The notes under the pieces: generated by a model | Database searches by the model: none | Told to the model about the DNA's origin: nothing | The model's input: the letters and a program-made list of their open reading frames with translations, nothing else | Shown: piece by piece, positions 1 through 9,461 of the stretch | Layout: each line of letters opens with the position of its first letter | How positions within the stretch are numbered: the first letter of the stretch is position 1 | Origin: Campylobacteraceae bacterium | GTDB taxonomy: Bacteria; Campylobacterota; Campylobacteria; Campylobacterales; Arcobacteraceae | Assembly: GCA_013373175.1 (NCBI GenBank) | Contig: JABXII010000009.1 | Span: forward strand, 115,633 to 179,632 | DNA length: 64,000 nucleotides | Direction of reading: 5' to 3' | Program-made: the position numbers and the translations under genes

Positions 1-234
1 TATTAAAAAGTCTGAAGTTCCAAGTATTCCAAGAAAAGTATTACCAAACATAAATCCAAAACCTAAGAACCAAAAAAACATAACTCCAAATACTGTATCT
101 ATAAGATTTTTCATAGCTACATTTATTGTATTTTTTGTTCTAACAGTTCCTGTTTCGATTAAAGAAAAACCAAATTGCATTAAAAAAACTAAAAAAGCAC
201 ATAGTAATATCCATAATAAATCCAAACTACCCAT
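1..234 (-). CDS. Ammonium transporter (Amt family), N-terminal part, cut by window edge
   Basis: The minus strand encodes the first 78 residues of a membrane protein. It begins [20 protein letters not shown] and continues with [13 protein letters not shown] and a second hydrophobic stretch ([13 protein letters not shown]). This matches the N terminus of Amt/MEP/Rh channels, where a GF-LLE-G-xRxKN segment follows the first membrane helix. Family role: uptake of ammonium/ammonia across the inner membrane. The start is supported by AAAGGAG at 246-240, just upstream of the ATG at 234. The C-terminal part lies outside the window, so a fusion to a signalling domain cannot be excluded. Confidence 0.8.
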   Translation of the reverse strand, partial: MGSLDLLWILLCAFLVFLMQFGFSLIETGTVRTKNTINVAMKNLIDTVFGVMFFWFLGFGFMFGNTFLGILGTSDFLI

Positions 235-252
235 AAACGCTCCTTTGGGAAA

Positions 253-258
253 ATTATA
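253..258 (-). promoter_or_regulatory. -10 element for the ammonium transporter gene
   Basis: On the minus strand TATAAT lies at 258-253, preceded by TG and one base, an extended -10. It is 18 bases upstream of the ATG at 234, giving a very short leader that holds only the ribosome binding site. No clear -35 was seen, which is common in Campylobacterota. Confidence 0.5.
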
Positions 259-341
259 GCAATAAAAATAACTTTATTTAGTATATTACTTATATAGAAA
301 ATAGACAATTTTACTCAAGCGACACATAATTACTTTTTTAG

Positions 342-347
342 TATAAT
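342..347 (+). promoter_or_regulatory. -10 element for purH
   Basis: TATAAT lies 30 bases upstream of the purH TTG start. A weak -35 (GCGACA at 319-324) sits 17 bases upstream of it. It is divergent from the transporter promoter in the same 143-base gap. Confidence 0.5.
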
Positions 348-377
348 CACGTTTACAATTACGAGTGAGGAAATAAA

Positions 378-1910
378 TTGAGAGCATTAATTAGTGTAAG
401 TGATAAGAGTGGTGTTGAAAATTTTGCAAAAGAACTTGTAGAATTAGGTTATGAAATCATCTCAACTGGTGGTACATATAAAAAACTTCAAGAAGCAGGA
501 ATTGCTGTAATTGAAGCAAATGAAGTTACAAAATTTCCAGAGTGTTTTGAAGGAAGAGTTAAAACTTTAAACCCATACATTCATGGTGGTATTTTACATA
601 GACGAGATAAACAATCTCACCTTGACCAAGCAAAAGAATTAGGTGTAGAAGGTATTGATTTAGTATGTGTAAACCTATATCCTTTTAAAGCTACTATTGA
701 AAAAACTGATGACTTTGAAGAAATCATTGAAAATATTGATATTGGTGGACCTGCTATGGTTAGATCTGCTGCTAAAAACTTTGATTCAGTAATTATTGTA
801 ACTGATGTTGCAGATTATGATACTGTATTAAATAATCTTAAAAATGATACAAATACAGTAGAGTTTAGAAGAGATATGATGATTAAAGCATATGAGCATA
901 CAGCTGCATATGATTCAATGATTGCAAATTATATGAACAAAAGATTTAATGGTGGAATGGGTGAAAAACAATTCATTGTTGGCGAAAAAGTATTTGATAC
1001 AAGATATGGAGAAAACCCACACCAAAAAGGTGCATTATATGAGTTTGATAAGCACTTATCTGAAAAATTTATTCCAGTAAAAGGTGAAGCATCTTTTAAT
1101 AACATGGGTGATATCTCTGGAGCTGCAAAAATTGCTGCTAACTTTGGTGATGATAATGCTGTATGTATTGTAAAACATGGTAATCCTTGTGGTTTTGCTA
1201 TTAAAGATAGTTTATTAGAATCTTATACTGAAGCTTTAAAATGTGACCCTGTATCTGCTTTTGGTGGAGTAGTTGCTGTTAATGGTATAGTTGATGGTGA
1301 ACTAGCAGCTAAAATGAACGAAATCTTTTTAGAAGTTGTTTTTGCAGCAGATTTTACAGATGAAGCTATTGAAGAGTTTAATAAGAAGAAAAGACTTAAA
1401 CTATTCAAACAAGGTACACAAAAACTAGATTTAGCAAATGATGATTTCAACTTTAAAATTGTTGATGGTGGATTCGTTTACCAAGATTCTGACTCTGTTG
1501 GAGTTGATGAGGTTAAAAATGCTGAACTTAAAACTGAAAGAACTGCAAGTGAACAAGAGAAAAAAGATATGGAAATTGCTGTTAAAGTAGCAGCAGGAAC
1601 TAAATCTAACTGTGTTGTTTATGTAAAAGATTCTGCAGTAGTTGCAATTGGTATGGGTATGACTTCTAGAGTTGATGCAGCTAAAGCAGCACTTAGAAAA
1701 GCGCAAGACATGGGAATTGATGTTAGTGGTTCAGTTCTTGCTTCTGAAGCATTCTTCCCATTTAGAGACTCAATTGATGCAGCTGCCGAAGCTGGTGTTA
1801 AATGTGTAATAGAACCAGGTGGTTCAGTTAGAGATGATGAAGTTATTGAAGCTGCTAATGAGCATGGAATGGCTTTATACTTTACTGGTGTTAGACACTT
1901 CTTACATTAA
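378..1910 (+). CDS. purH: Bifunctional AICAR transformylase / IMP cyclohydrolase
   Basis: Catalyses the last two steps of de novo purine synthesis in the cytoplasm: formylation of AICAR with 10-formyl-THF, then ring closure to IMP. The N-terminal IMP cyclohydrolase (MGS-like) domain covers about residues 1-180 and opens [20 protein letters not shown] with the STGGT motif near residue 30. The transformylase domain follows, with the catalytic Lys-His in VKHGNPCG near residue 265 and [11 protein letters not shown] near the C terminus. At 510 residues it is close to full family length. The start is TTG, fixed by the conserved N terminus and GAGG at 367-370. It is monocistronic, with its own promoter and a hairpin after the stop. 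Confidence 0.97.
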   Translation: MRALISVSDKSGVENFAKELVELGYEIISTGGTYKKLQEAGIAVIEANEVTKFPECFEGRVKTLNPYIHGGILHRRDKQSHLDQAKELGVEGIDLVCVNLYPFKATIEKTDDFEEIIENIDIGGPAMVRSAAKNFDSVIIVTDVADYDTVLNNLKNDTNTVEFRRDMMIKAYEHTAAYDSMIANYMNKRFNGGMGEKQFIVGEKVFDTRYGENPHQKGALYEFDKHLSEKFIPVKGEASFNNMGDISGAAKIAANFGDDNAVCIVKHGNPCGFAIKDSLLESYTEALKCDPVSAFGGVVAVNGIVDGELAAKMNEIFLEVVFAADFTDEAIEEFNKKKRLKLFKQGTQKLDLANDDFNFKIVDGGFVYQDSDSVGVDEVKNAELKTERTASEQEKKDMEIAVKVAAGTKSNCVVYVKDSAVVAIGMGMTSRVDAAKAALRKAQDMGIDVSGSVLASEAFFPFRDSIDAAAEAGVKCVIEPGGSVRDDEVIEAANEHGMALYFTGVRHFLH

Positions 1911-1921
1911 TCGATATTATA

Positions 1922-1955
1922 AAAGAAAGATTACTTTATAAGTAATTCTTTCTTT
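1922..1955 (+). terminator. Stem-loop after purH
   Basis: An inverted repeat pairs 1922-1936 with 1940-1955 (15 pairs, one bulged T, loop TAT). It starts 12 bases after the purH stop. The right arm is T-rich, so it is a likely intrinsic terminator. Confidence 0.65.
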
Positions 1956-2062
1956 GTAATTTTGCATTATTTATCTTTCTTTATATATATTTTTCTTTTC
2001 AATATTACAGCTTTTAATGTAGTTTTCAATAAAATAATAATCATATAAATAAAGGAAAAGAA

Positions 2063-2503
2063 ATGAAAAAAAGTATTTTCGTACTTCTATGTCTACTTAT
2101 CTCTTTTGTTAGTGCAGATGAACTTAAAAATAATAAAATAAAAGAGCTTCTTCAAACTACAAATACTATTGATATTAGTAAACAGTATGCTGACCAAATT
2201 ATAATTCAATATAAAAGGATGTTTCCTACTGTTCCAAATGAAATGTGGGATGAATTTGTAAAAGAGATTACAAATAAAGATTTTGAAGAACTTCTAATTA
2301 AACTTTATGACCACAATTATACTGAAAAAGAAATAGATGCCTTACTTGCTTTTTATTCAAGTGAGGAGGGACAAAGTATTATTAAAAAGATGCCTGTTGT
2401 ATTAAGTAAAAGTATGCAAATAGGTGCAATGTGGGGAAAACTTACAGCAAAAAAGATTTATGATAAAGTAATTGCAAAAGGGTATAAACCAATAGAAATT
2501 TAA
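2063..2503 (+). CDS. Secreted DUF2059 family protein
   Basis: A 146-residue protein with a clear signal peptide (MKKSIFVLLCLLISFVSADE, cleavage near residue 18). The mature part has the DUF2059 signature: LLAFYSSEEGQSIIKKMPVV followed by SKSM. Family members are small, mostly helical periplasmic proteins without an established biochemical role. AAAGGAAAAG precedes the ATG. It ends two bases before the convergent LysR gene and no terminator is visible between them. Function is not inferred beyond periplasmic location. Confidence 0.75.
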   Translation: MKKSIFVLLCLLISFVSADELKNNKIKELLQTTNTIDISKQYADQIIIQYKRMFPTVPNEMWDEFVKEITNKDFEELLIKLYDHNYTEKEIDALLAFYSSEEGQSIIKKMPVVLSKSMQIGAMWGKLTAKKIYDKVIAKGYKPIEI

Positions 2504-2505
2504 AG

Positions 2506-3390
2506 TTATTTCAAACCATCTACAAAGCATTTTTTCATATAAGAAGTAAATTCTAAAAAGAGTTTACTTTTATATTTGTCTTTATGATAAACCATAAAAA
2601 GTTCTCTATCAAATTTTAGATTTTTTATTTTTATTTCAAATAGTTTTTTATCTTCTAACTCTTTTTTTACTGCAAGTTTAGAAATACAAGTTATTGTTTC
2701 TTTGTTATTTAATAATATATTTTTTATCTCTTCAAAGTTTGATATTTCCATTGATATATTCATTTCATCTAGGTATTTTAATTTACTTAAAAATACTTCT
2801 CTTGTAGCAGAACCTTTTTCTCTTAAAAGCCAATTGTATTTATAGAGTTGGTCAATATAGTAAGCTTTTTTAGTAAGTTCTTTATTTGATGAAACAATTA
2901 TAAGCGCATCATCTGCAACTTTTTCTTTTATAATATTTGCCTCATTGAAATCACTTTCTACAAAACCTATATCAATATTTGAAGTTAAAATAGAGTCTAA
3001 AATCTCTTTGGTATTTATAGAATGTTTAGTAATATGAATCTCATGGTTTGAGATAAACTTATAGATGCACTGTGATAGGTTTATACTATTAAAAGTTTTA
3101 CTTGCAGCAATTTTTAAATCACCTTTTAATCTATCTGAACTAAAACTTTCCTTTGCATGAAGTAGCTCTAAAAAAGGCTTATATGATTTTTCTTTAAAGA
3201 GTCTTCCTCTCTCATTTAAAATAAGTTTTCTTCCTATTCTATCAAAGAGTTTTTCCTCAAGTTTTTTTTCAAGGGAATTAAGACTAATTGAAATAGCTGA
3301 CTGTGTCATATTTATTTTTTTTGCCACATTTGAAAGATTTGTTTCTTCACAAAGTTTGAAAAATATATCTAGCTCTTTAAAAGTAATCAA
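2506..3390 (-). CDS. LysR-family transcriptional regulator
   Basis: 294 residues with an N-terminal winged HTH (about residues 1-60, including NVAKKINMTQSAISISLNSL, then LFDRIGRKLILNERG) and a LysR substrate-binding domain from about residue 90. It is divergent from the YeiH-type transporter at 3485 with a 94-base gap, the classic arrangement for a LysR regulator and its target. In enterobacteria the YeiE regulator is adjacent to yeiH, so a YeiE-like role is a reasonable inference from context. The effector cannot be read from the sequence. Confidence 0.88.
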   Translation of the reverse strand: MITFKELDIFFKLCEETNLSNVAKKINMTQSAISISLNSLEKKLEEKLFDRIGRKLILNERGRLFKEKSYKPFLELLHAKESFSSDRLKGDLKIAASKTFNSINLSQCIYKFISNHEIHITKHSINTKEILDSILTSNIDIGFVESDFNEANIIKEKVADDALIIVSSNKELTKKAYYIDQLYKYNWLLREKGSATREVFLSKLKYLDEMNISMEISNFEEIKNILLNNKETITCISKLAVKKELEDKKLFEIKIKNLKFDRELFMVYHKDKYKSKLFLEFTSYMKKCFVDGLK

Positions 3391-3484
3391 AGTGTTTCCT
3401 TATAAAAAATATTTATGATTATATCAAAAATAATTAATTTTACAAATATTGACTAAATTACTATAATTTCAAAAAGGAGATTAA
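3391..3484 (+). promoter_or_regulatory. Divergent LysR/yeiH control region
   Basis: A 94-base, very AT-rich gap between divergent starts. TATAAT lies at 3462-3467 for the plus-strand transporter and AAGGAG at 3474-3479 is its ribosome binding site. It presumably holds the LysR operator, but no single T-N11-A palindrome stands out against the AT background. Confidence 0.45.
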
Positions 3485-4501
3485 ATGCAACGATTTAAAG
3501 ATAAAAATTTCTATTTTGCACTAACTACTATATTCGTATTAACACTATTCGCAAGTTATATCGCTCAGTTTGAATTTTTTAATAAACTTGGATTATCTTT
3601 ATTAATTATCTCTATTTTAATTGGAATGATAATAACTAATATATTTAAAATAAGCTTGCCTCAAACCTTTGAAAGTGCTATTGCTTTTTGTACAAAAGAG
3701 TTATTAAGGTTTGCAATTGTTTTTTATGGGTTTAGATTAACTTTTAATGAAATTCTTGATATTGGTTTTGATGGAATAATAGTTAGTTTTTTAATTGTTT
3801 TTACAACATTTACCTTAGGGTTTTTTATAGGAACAAAGATTTTAAAACTTGATAAAGAGATCACTATTTTAACAAGTGCAGGAAGTGCTATTTGCGGGGC
3901 AGCGGCAGTGTTAGCAACAGAAGGAGCTTTGAAAAACAAAGCTTATAAAAGTGCAATTGCTGTTTCAACAGTTGTCTTATTTGGAACTATAGCAATGTTT
4001 TTGTATCCATATATGATTAAAACTGGTCTTGTATCATTAGATGAAAAACAAACTGCTTTATATATTGGTGGAACTTTACATGAAGTAGCTCATGTAGTAG
4101 GTGCTGCAAATGGTTTTGAGAGTGAACTTATACAAGAAAATGCAGTTGTTGTTAAGATGTTAAGAGTTATGCTTTTAGCTCCTTTTTTAATTATAGTTTC
4201 ACTATTTTTAATCAATAAAAAAGAAAAGAAAGAAAAAGCAAAAATTGTAATACCTTGGTTTGCAGTATTTTTTATTTTAGCAGCAGTTTTCAACTCTTTT
4301 GACTTCTTAGCAAGTGAAGTAGTTTTATCTATAAATAAATTAGATACTTTTCTTTTAGCAATGGCTATGATGGCTTTAGGATTAAAAACAGATTTAAAAA
4401 GTATAAAGCAAACTGGATATAAACCAATATTATTAGCAACTATACTTTTTATATGGTTAATTTTTGGAGGATTATTTATTATTAACACAATAACATTTTG
4501 A
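3485..4501 (+). CDS. yeiH: YeiH/UPF0324 family putative sulfate exporter
   Basis: A 338-residue integral membrane protein with about ten hydrophobic segments. Family hallmarks include TSAGSAICGAAAVLATEGAL near residues 131-150 and YIGGTLHEVAHVVGAANGF near 193-211. Pfam calls the family putative sulfate exporters; transport substrate is poorly established. It has its own promoter and ribosome binding site and is read divergently from a LysR regulator. The next gene, a sensor kinase, is 83 bases downstream on the same strand. The symbol follows family resemblance. Confidence 0.85.
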   Translation: MQRFKDKNFYFALTTIFVLTLFASYIAQFEFFNKLGLSLLIISILIGMIITNIFKISLPQTFESAIAFCTKELLRFAIVFYGFRLTFNEILDIGFDGIIVSFLIVFTTFTLGFFIGTKILKLDKEITILTSAGSAICGAAAVLATEGALKNKAYKSAIAVSTVVLFGTIAMFLYPYMIKTGLVSLDEKQTALYIGGTLHEVAHVVGAANGFESELIQENAVVVKMLRVMLLAPFLIIVSLFLINKKEKKEKAKIVIPWFAVFFILAAVFNSFDFLASEVVLSINKLDTFLLAMAMMALGLKTDLKSIKQTGYKPILLATILFIWLIFGGLFIINTITF

Positions 4502-4584
4502 ATAAAATAACGTCACAGTAGTACTTTTAAGTTAAATAAACTATTTGTTTTTATATAATATTTTAAATTTTAAAAAGGGTTACT

Positions 4585-7188
4585 GTGAATATAAAGTTAA
4601 AAACTTTAATTATTTTATTTTTATTCTTTAATTCTTTAGTTTATGCAAAAGAGTTAAAAAAAGTAACCTTACAACTTTCTTGGTTTGACCAATTTCAATT
4701 TGCAGGTTATTATATAGCAAAAGAAGAAGGTTTCTATAAAGACTATGGCTTAGATGTAGAAATTAAACCTTTTAATTTTGGAGTAAATGTTTCCCAAGAA
4801 GTTGATACTAAAAAAGCTGATTTTGGTGTTGATAGAGAAACTCTTATTTTAAAAAAAGTTAATGGACAAAACCTAGTAGCTTTATATGCACTTTTCCAAG
4901 ATTCTCCTTTAATACTTATTTCTAAAAATGATGGAAAAATAAATTCTGTTGAAGATTTTGTTGGAAAAAAAGTAATGACTACAATAGATGACTCAAGTGA
5001 AGTATCTATTAAAGCAATGCTTCTTTCTAAAAATATTAGAATGGATCAAATAAATTTTATCGAACATTCTCATAATGTAGATGATTTAATTGAATCTAAA
5101 ACAGATATTATGTCAGCATATTTATCTAAAGCTCCCTATGAACTTCAAAAGAAAAACGTTGACTACAAAGTTTTTAATCCAAGAGATTTTGGCTTTGATA
5201 TGTATAGTGATTTTTTATTTACAAATAAAGATATGGTTGATTATGACTTGCCTACAGTATTGGCTTTTAAGCATGCTTCTTTAAAAGGTTGGCAATATGC
5301 ATATTCCCATATTGATGAAACTGTAGATTTACTTTATGATAAATACAATAAACAGAAACTAACAAAAGAAGAACTGAAATTTGAAGCAGAAGTATTAAAA
5401 AGATTATCTTTTTTAAATACAGAAGAGTTAGGTTTAATAAGACCTGATAAAATGCAAAGAATATTTGATTTATACAATGTTATGGGATTAGTCCCTAATA
5501 AAATAGATTTAAATGAGTTTGTTTTATATGATAATTTTAATGAAAAATTGGAACTAACAAAAACCGAGAGACATTATATAAAAAACAATAAATATGTAAA
5601 TACTTGTATTTTAGAAGAATTAAAACCTTATAGTTTTTTAGAAAACAATGTTTTCGATGGATTTGTTGCTGACTATTTATCTTTAATTGAAGAAAAGGCA
5701 GGCTTAAAGTTTAACCTTGTAAGAACAAAAGATTTTGAAGAGTCTTTATCTTATGTAAAAAGTGGGAAATGTGATATTTTAGCGTCCGCTCAAAATGTAA
5801 AAGAGAGACGGAAGTTTATGAATTTTACTGATCCTTTTTTAACTACTTCTTTAGTTTTAATTACTAAAAATGAAAAAAACTTTATAGATGATATTGATAT
5901 TTTAAAGGATAAAAAAATCAGTATCTATAAAAGCTATTCTTTCAATAAATTACTAAGAAAAAAATATCCAGATATAAATTTTATAAATGTGAAAAACCTA
6001 GATGAAGGGATAGAAAAAATAGAAAATGGCGAAATCTTTGGTCATATTGATTTTTTATATACTGCTTGGAACAAAATTCATAGTTTAGATACTATGGGAT
6101 TAAAAATTTCAGGTAAATTAGATGAAAATGTACCTTTATCTATTGCAATAAATAAAAATAAAACATATCTAGATAGAATCCTTCAAAAATCAGTTAAAAG
6201 TATTAGTGAAGAAGAAAAAGAAAGACTTCTTAAAAAATGGGTTGCAATTGAGTATAAAAAGAAGTTTGATTATAAAACATTGTATCAAATTGTAATTGCC
6301 TTTGCAATTGTACTTATAATATTTATTTATAGACAAATACTTTTAAAAAATATGAATAAGAAATTAAAAAAAGTTGTTGATGAGAAAACAAAAGAGCTAA
6401 AAGAAATAAATCAAGATTTAGAAAAAACTATTCAAGAAGAAGTTGAAAAAAACTTAAAAAAAGATGCCCTTTTAACAAAGCAGTCAAAAATGGCAGCAAT
6501 AGGTGAAATGCTTCAAAATATAGCCCATCAGTGGAGACAACCTTTATCAGTAATAACTACAGGGGCAAGTGGACTAAAACTACAAAAAGAGATGAATAAA
6601 AAATTAGATGATAAGTTTTTAGAAGAGACTTTAACAAGTATAGTTGATACTTCAGTTCATTTATCTACGACTATTGATGACTTTATGCATTTTTTCAGAC
6701 CAAATGAAGAACAAAGAGTATTCAATATAAAAGATACAATAAATAAAACTTTAAATATTTTTGATTATAACTTACATAGTGGAAAAATTTCTGTAGAAAA
6801 AGATATTGAAGATGTAAAATTAATAAATTATGAAAGTGAACTTATACAAGTTATTATGAATATCTTGAGTAATTCAAAGGATGCTTTTGTTGAAAGACAA
6901 TTAGATACAAGAATTATATTTATAACAACAAGAGTTGAAAACGACACTTTAATTATCACTATAAAAGATACAGCAGGCGGAATTCCAAACTCAATTGTTG
7001 ATAAGATATTTAATCCTTATTTTACAACAAAACATCAGTATCAAGGTACAGGAATAGGGCTATTTATGTGTCAAGAGATTATTTCAAAACATATGAATGG
7101 AGAGATTTTTGTTTCCAATAAGAAGTTTACTTATGATGATAAAGAGTTTGTTGGCGCCCAGTTTATTTTAAAATTTAAACTTAAATAG
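4585..7188 (+). CDS. Sensor histidine kinase with NMT1/THI5-like and SBP_bac_3 periplasmic domains
   Basis: 867 residues starting at GTG with AAGGG five bases upstream. Order: signal peptide (1-21); NMT1/THI5-like ABC binding domain (about 25-250, with LQLSWFDQFQFAGYYIAKEE); a second binding domain of the SBP_bac_3 type (about 325-555, with VKSGKCDILASAQNVKERR); one membrane segment (about 567-585); coiled coil (590-640); histidine kinase dimerisation region with H648 in NIAHQWRQPLS; and an ATPase domain with N box LSNSKDAF, G1 DTAGGIPN (795-802) and G2 GTGIGL (821-826). The binding domains should sense a solute in the periplasm and drive phosphorylation of an unlinked response regulator, since none is adjacent. 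NMT1-type domains bind pyrimidine/thiamine precursors, nitrate or sulfonates; the ligand here is unknown. Confidence 0.92.
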   Translation: MNIKLKTLIILFLFFNSLVYAKELKKVTLQLSWFDQFQFAGYYIAKEEGFYKDYGLDVEIKPFNFGVNVSQEVDTKKADFGVDRETLILKKVNGQNLVALYALFQDSPLILISKNDGKINSVEDFVGKKVMTTIDDSSEVSIKAMLLSKNIRMDQINFIEHSHNVDDLIESKTDIMSAYLSKAPYELQKKNVDYKVFNPRDFGFDMYSDFLFTNKDMVDYDLPTVLAFKHASLKGWQYAYSHIDETVDLLYDKYNKQKLTKEELKFEAEVLKRLSFLNTEELGLIRPDKMQRIFDLYNVMGLVPNKIDLNEFVLYDNFNEKLELTKTERHYIKNNKYVNTCILEELKPYSFLENNVFDGFVADYLSLIEEKAGLKFNLVRTKDFEESLSYVKSGKCDILASAQNVKERRKFMNFTDPFLTTSLVLITKNEKNFIDDIDILKDKKISIYKSYSFNKLLRKKYPDINFINVKNLDEGIEKIENGEIFGHIDFLYTAWNKIHSLDTMGLKISGKLDENVPLSIAINKNKTYLDRILQKSVKSISEEEKERLLKKWVAIEYKKKFDYKTLYQIVIAFAIVLIIFIYRQILLKNMNKKLKKVVDEKTKELKEINQDLEKTIQEEVEKNLKKDALLTKQSKMAAIGEMLQNIAHQWRQPLSVITTGASGLKLQKEMNKKLDDKFLEETLTSIVDTSVHLSTTIDDFMHFFRPNEEQRVFNIKDTINKTLNIFDYNLHSGKISVEKDIEDVKLINYESELIQVIMNILSNSKDAFVERQLDTRIIFITTRVENDTLIITIKDTAGGIPNSIVDKIFNPYFTTKHQYQGTGIGLFMCQEIISKHMNGEIFVSNKKFTYDDKEFVGAQFILKFKLK

Positions 7189-7221
7189 TTTGACCTAAGA
7201 AAAGAAACGATAGAGTAAATT

Positions 7222-7875
7222 ATGAAAAAGAAAAAAATAAAGAAACTTTTAAAAAATTTACCCCAAGAACCAGGAGTTATGGCAAGGGATAGATTTTTTA
7301 ATTCAGCGGTATTAATTCCCTTAGTAAAAATCAAAAAAAAGTATTATATTCTTTTTCAAAAAAGAGCAGCTCATATTAGACAAGGTGGAGATATTTGTTT
7401 CCCTGGTGGAAGATATGAACCTGATGATATTTCATATATGCATACAGCTCTTAGAGAGACAAAAGAAGAGCTTGGAATTGAAGCAAAAGATATAAAAATA
7501 ATGGGTCAATTAGATACTTATGTGGCACCAATTGGAGCAGTAGTTGAGCCTTTTGTTGCAAAAATAAAGAAAAAAGCTTTAAAAAATATGAAAATAGATA
7601 AAAATGAAGTAGAGAAAACTATTTTAATTCCTGTTTCATTTTTTAAGAAAAATAAACCAAAAGAATACACTTTAAGATATGAAGTTCATCCTTTTTCGAT
7701 AGATGAAAAAGGGGATAAACAGATTCATTTTCCAGTAGAAGAGTTAAATCTTCCTAAAATGTATCATAAACCTTGGGGACATAAAAAGCATAAAGTGTGG
7801 GTTTATAAATATAAAAAAGATGTTATTTGGGGACTTACTTCTGTTATTTTAAATGATTTAATAAAAAGGTTTTAA
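7222..7875 (+). CDS. Nudix hydrolase, CoA pyrophosphatase-like
   Basis: 217 residues. The Nudix region is FPGGRYEPDD followed by TALRETKEELGIEA (about residues 60-90), the form typical of NudL-type CoA pyrophosphatases (COG0494/UPF0035). The residue at the usual first Glu position is Asp, as I recall for this subgroup. Predicted reaction: hydrolysis of the pyrophosphate bond of CoA or a related nucleotide with Mg2+. It lies 33 bases after the kinase gene and 9 bases before the FAH-family gene, so co-transcription with the latter is likely. The exact substrate is inferred from family only. Confidence 0.8.
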   Translation: MKKKKIKKLLKNLPQEPGVMARDRFFNSAVLIPLVKIKKKYYILFQKRAAHIRQGGDICFPGGRYEPDDISYMHTALRETKEELGIEAKDIKIMGQLDTYVAPIGAVVEPFVAKIKKKALKNMKIDKNEVEKTILIPVSFFKKNKPKEYTLRYEVHPFSIDEKGDKQIHFPVEELNLPKMYHKPWGHKKHKVWVYKYKKDVIWGLTSVILNDLIKRF

Positions 7876-7884
7876 AGGAAACAT

Positions 7885-8499
7885 ATGAATTCAATATTAA
7901 TTAATCAAAAAGAGATTTTTCCTTCAAAAGTTGTTTGCATAGGAAGAAACTATGTTGACCACATAAAAGAGTTGAACAATGAAACTCCTGATTCAATGGT
8001 TTTTTTCTTTAAACCAAATTCTTCTATTTCAAATGAACTTATCTTTCCCAAAGGAAATGCAAGCTGTCATTATGAAGCTGAAATATCTTTTTTAATTGAA
8101 GAAAATAAGATTTCTGCTGTAGCCTTTGGTTTAGATTTAACTTTAAGAGAAGTACAAAGTAAATTAAAGGAAAAAGGATTACCGTGGGAAAGGGCGAAAG
8201 CTTTTAATAATTCGGCAGTTTTTTCTGAGTTTAAAAGCTTCAATGGCAACTTAGAAGACTTAAGCGTTGAATTATATATTAATGATGAACTTAAGCAAAA
8301 AGGTGGTGTTGAATTAATGCTAAATAAACCACAAGAAATCATTAATGAGCTATTAGAGTTCTCTTCTTTTGAAGATGGAGATATACTTATGACGGGAACT
8401 CCAAAGGGTGTAGGTGAGTTTAAAATTGGAGATATTTTTTTAGGGAAAATATTATTTAAAGATGAACTGCTTCTTAAGAAAAGATTTGAAGTTCTTTAA
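7885..8499 (+). CDS. Fumarylacetoacetate hydrolase (FAH) family protein
   Basis: 204 residues matching the FAH fold. VCIGRNYVDHIKEL lies near the N terminus, HYEAEISFLIE holds acidic metal ligands, FGLDLTLREVQ follows, and ILMTGTPKGVGEFKIGD is the C-terminal signature. Members cleave or decarboxylate acylpyruvates and oxaloacetate with a divalent metal. The single short domain suggests an acylpyruvase/oxaloacetate decarboxylase-type enzyme (YcgM/FAHD1-like), an inference from family. AAAGGA precedes the ATG. Confidence 0.85.
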   Translation: MNSILINQKEIFPSKVVCIGRNYVDHIKELNNETPDSMVFFFKPNSSISNELIFPKGNASCHYEAEISFLIEENKISAVAFGLDLTLREVQSKLKEKGLPWERAKAFNNSAVFSEFKSFNGNLEDLSVELYINDELKQKGGVELMLNKPQEIINELLEFSSFEDGDILMTGTPKGVGEFKIGDIFLGKILFKDELLLKKRFEVL

Positions 8500-8582
8500 G
8501 AGATAAAATTATTTTGTTTTTTTATTAAAAGATTTTTTACATTTGGCTACAATCGTCAAATATTTAAGAAAGAGGTTCTAAA

Positions 8583-9440
8583 ATGAAATATAATGAACTA
8601 ACTGAAGAAGAAGCATATGTAATTGAAAATAAAGGTACAGAAAGACCTTTTAGTGGAAAATATAATGATTTTTATGAAGATGGTATTTACCGGTGTAAGA
8701 AGTGTAATGCCGCTTTATATAAATCTAGCGATAAGTTCTCTTCAGGTTGTGGTTGGCCAAGCTTTGATGATGAAGTAAAAGGTGCAATAAAAAGAGTTTT
8801 AGACCCAGACGGAAGAAGAGTAGAAATTGTTTGTGCCTCTTGTGACGCACACTTAGGTCATGTTTTTGATGGAGAAGGTTTTACTCCTAAAAATACAAGA
8901 CACTGTGTCAATTCTATTTCTTTAAAGTTTGAAAGTAAGAACTGTGATTGTAAAGAACATGCCGTGGCATATTTTGCAGCTGGTTGTTTCTGGGGAGTTG
9001 AGTATTACTTTGAAAAAGTAAAAGGTGTAAATAGTGCTGTTTCTGGATATATGGGTGGTCATTTTGAAAATCCAGATTATAGTGCAGTTTGTACAGGAAC
9101 AACAGGGCATTTAGAAGTTGTAAAAGTAGAGTATGACGAGTGTCAAGTTCCTTTTAAAGAGTTAACAAAACTATTTTTTGAAATACATGATTTTACTCAA
9201 ACTAATGGGCAAGGTCCAGATATTGGTCCACAATATTTATCTGCAATTTTTTATGTGGATGATAAACAAAAAAATACGGCTTTAGAGTTGATTGATGAAT
9301 TAGAAGATATGAACTATAAAGTGGCAACATCTTTACATGAGGCTAGTAGATTTTATAAAGCTGAAGATTATCATCAAGATTACTACGAGAAGACAGGAAA
9401 AGTTCCTTATTGTCATTCTCGTAGAGAAATATTTAAATAA
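8583..9440 (+). CDS. msrAB: Methionine sulfoxide reductase fusion MsrB-MsrA
   Basis: 285 residues with MsrB first and MsrA second. The MsrB part (about 1-115) has zinc pairs CKKC and CASC, GCGWPSF, HLGHVFDGEG and the catalytic Cys in RHCVNS. The MsrA part (about 122-285) has the catalytic GCFWGVEYYF and later HQDYYEK. Together the domains reduce R- and S-epimers of methionine sulfoxide using thioredoxin. No signal peptide is visible, so it is likely cytoplasmic. GAGG at 8572-8575 precedes the ATG. An -MsrB-MsrA- order is less common than MsrA-MsrB fusions. Confidence 0.95.
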   Translation: MKYNELTEEEAYVIENKGTERPFSGKYNDFYEDGIYRCKKCNAALYKSSDKFSSGCGWPSFDDEVKGAIKRVLDPDGRRVEIVCASCDAHLGHVFDGEGFTPKNTRHCVNSISLKFESKNCDCKEHAVAYFAAGCFWGVEYYFEKVKGVNSAVSGYMGGHFENPDYSAVCTGTTGHLEVVKVEYDECQVPFKELTKLFFEIHDFTQTNGQGPDIGPQYLSAIFYVDDKQKNTALELIDELEDMNYKVATSLHEASRFYKAEDYHQDYYEKTGKVPYCHSRREIFK

Positions 9441-9461
9441 AATAGAGATTTTCTCTATTTT
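9439..9461. terminator. Bidirectional terminator between msrAB and the unknown gene
   Basis: A perfect 10-bp stem, 9439-9448 with 9452-9461, closes a TTT loop. It spans the stop codons of both convergent genes. A-rich and T-rich flanks on either side let it work in both directions. Confidence 0.75.

Noticed and set aside
313..319. ACTCAAG half of a HAIR operator upstream of purH
   Set aside because: The partner half CTTGAGT at the correct spacing is absent, and purH is not a heat-shock gene.
4090..4488. 132-codon antisense open frame within the yeiH-like gene
   Set aside because: It is a shadow of the transporter's hydrophobic codons; no family resemblance seen.
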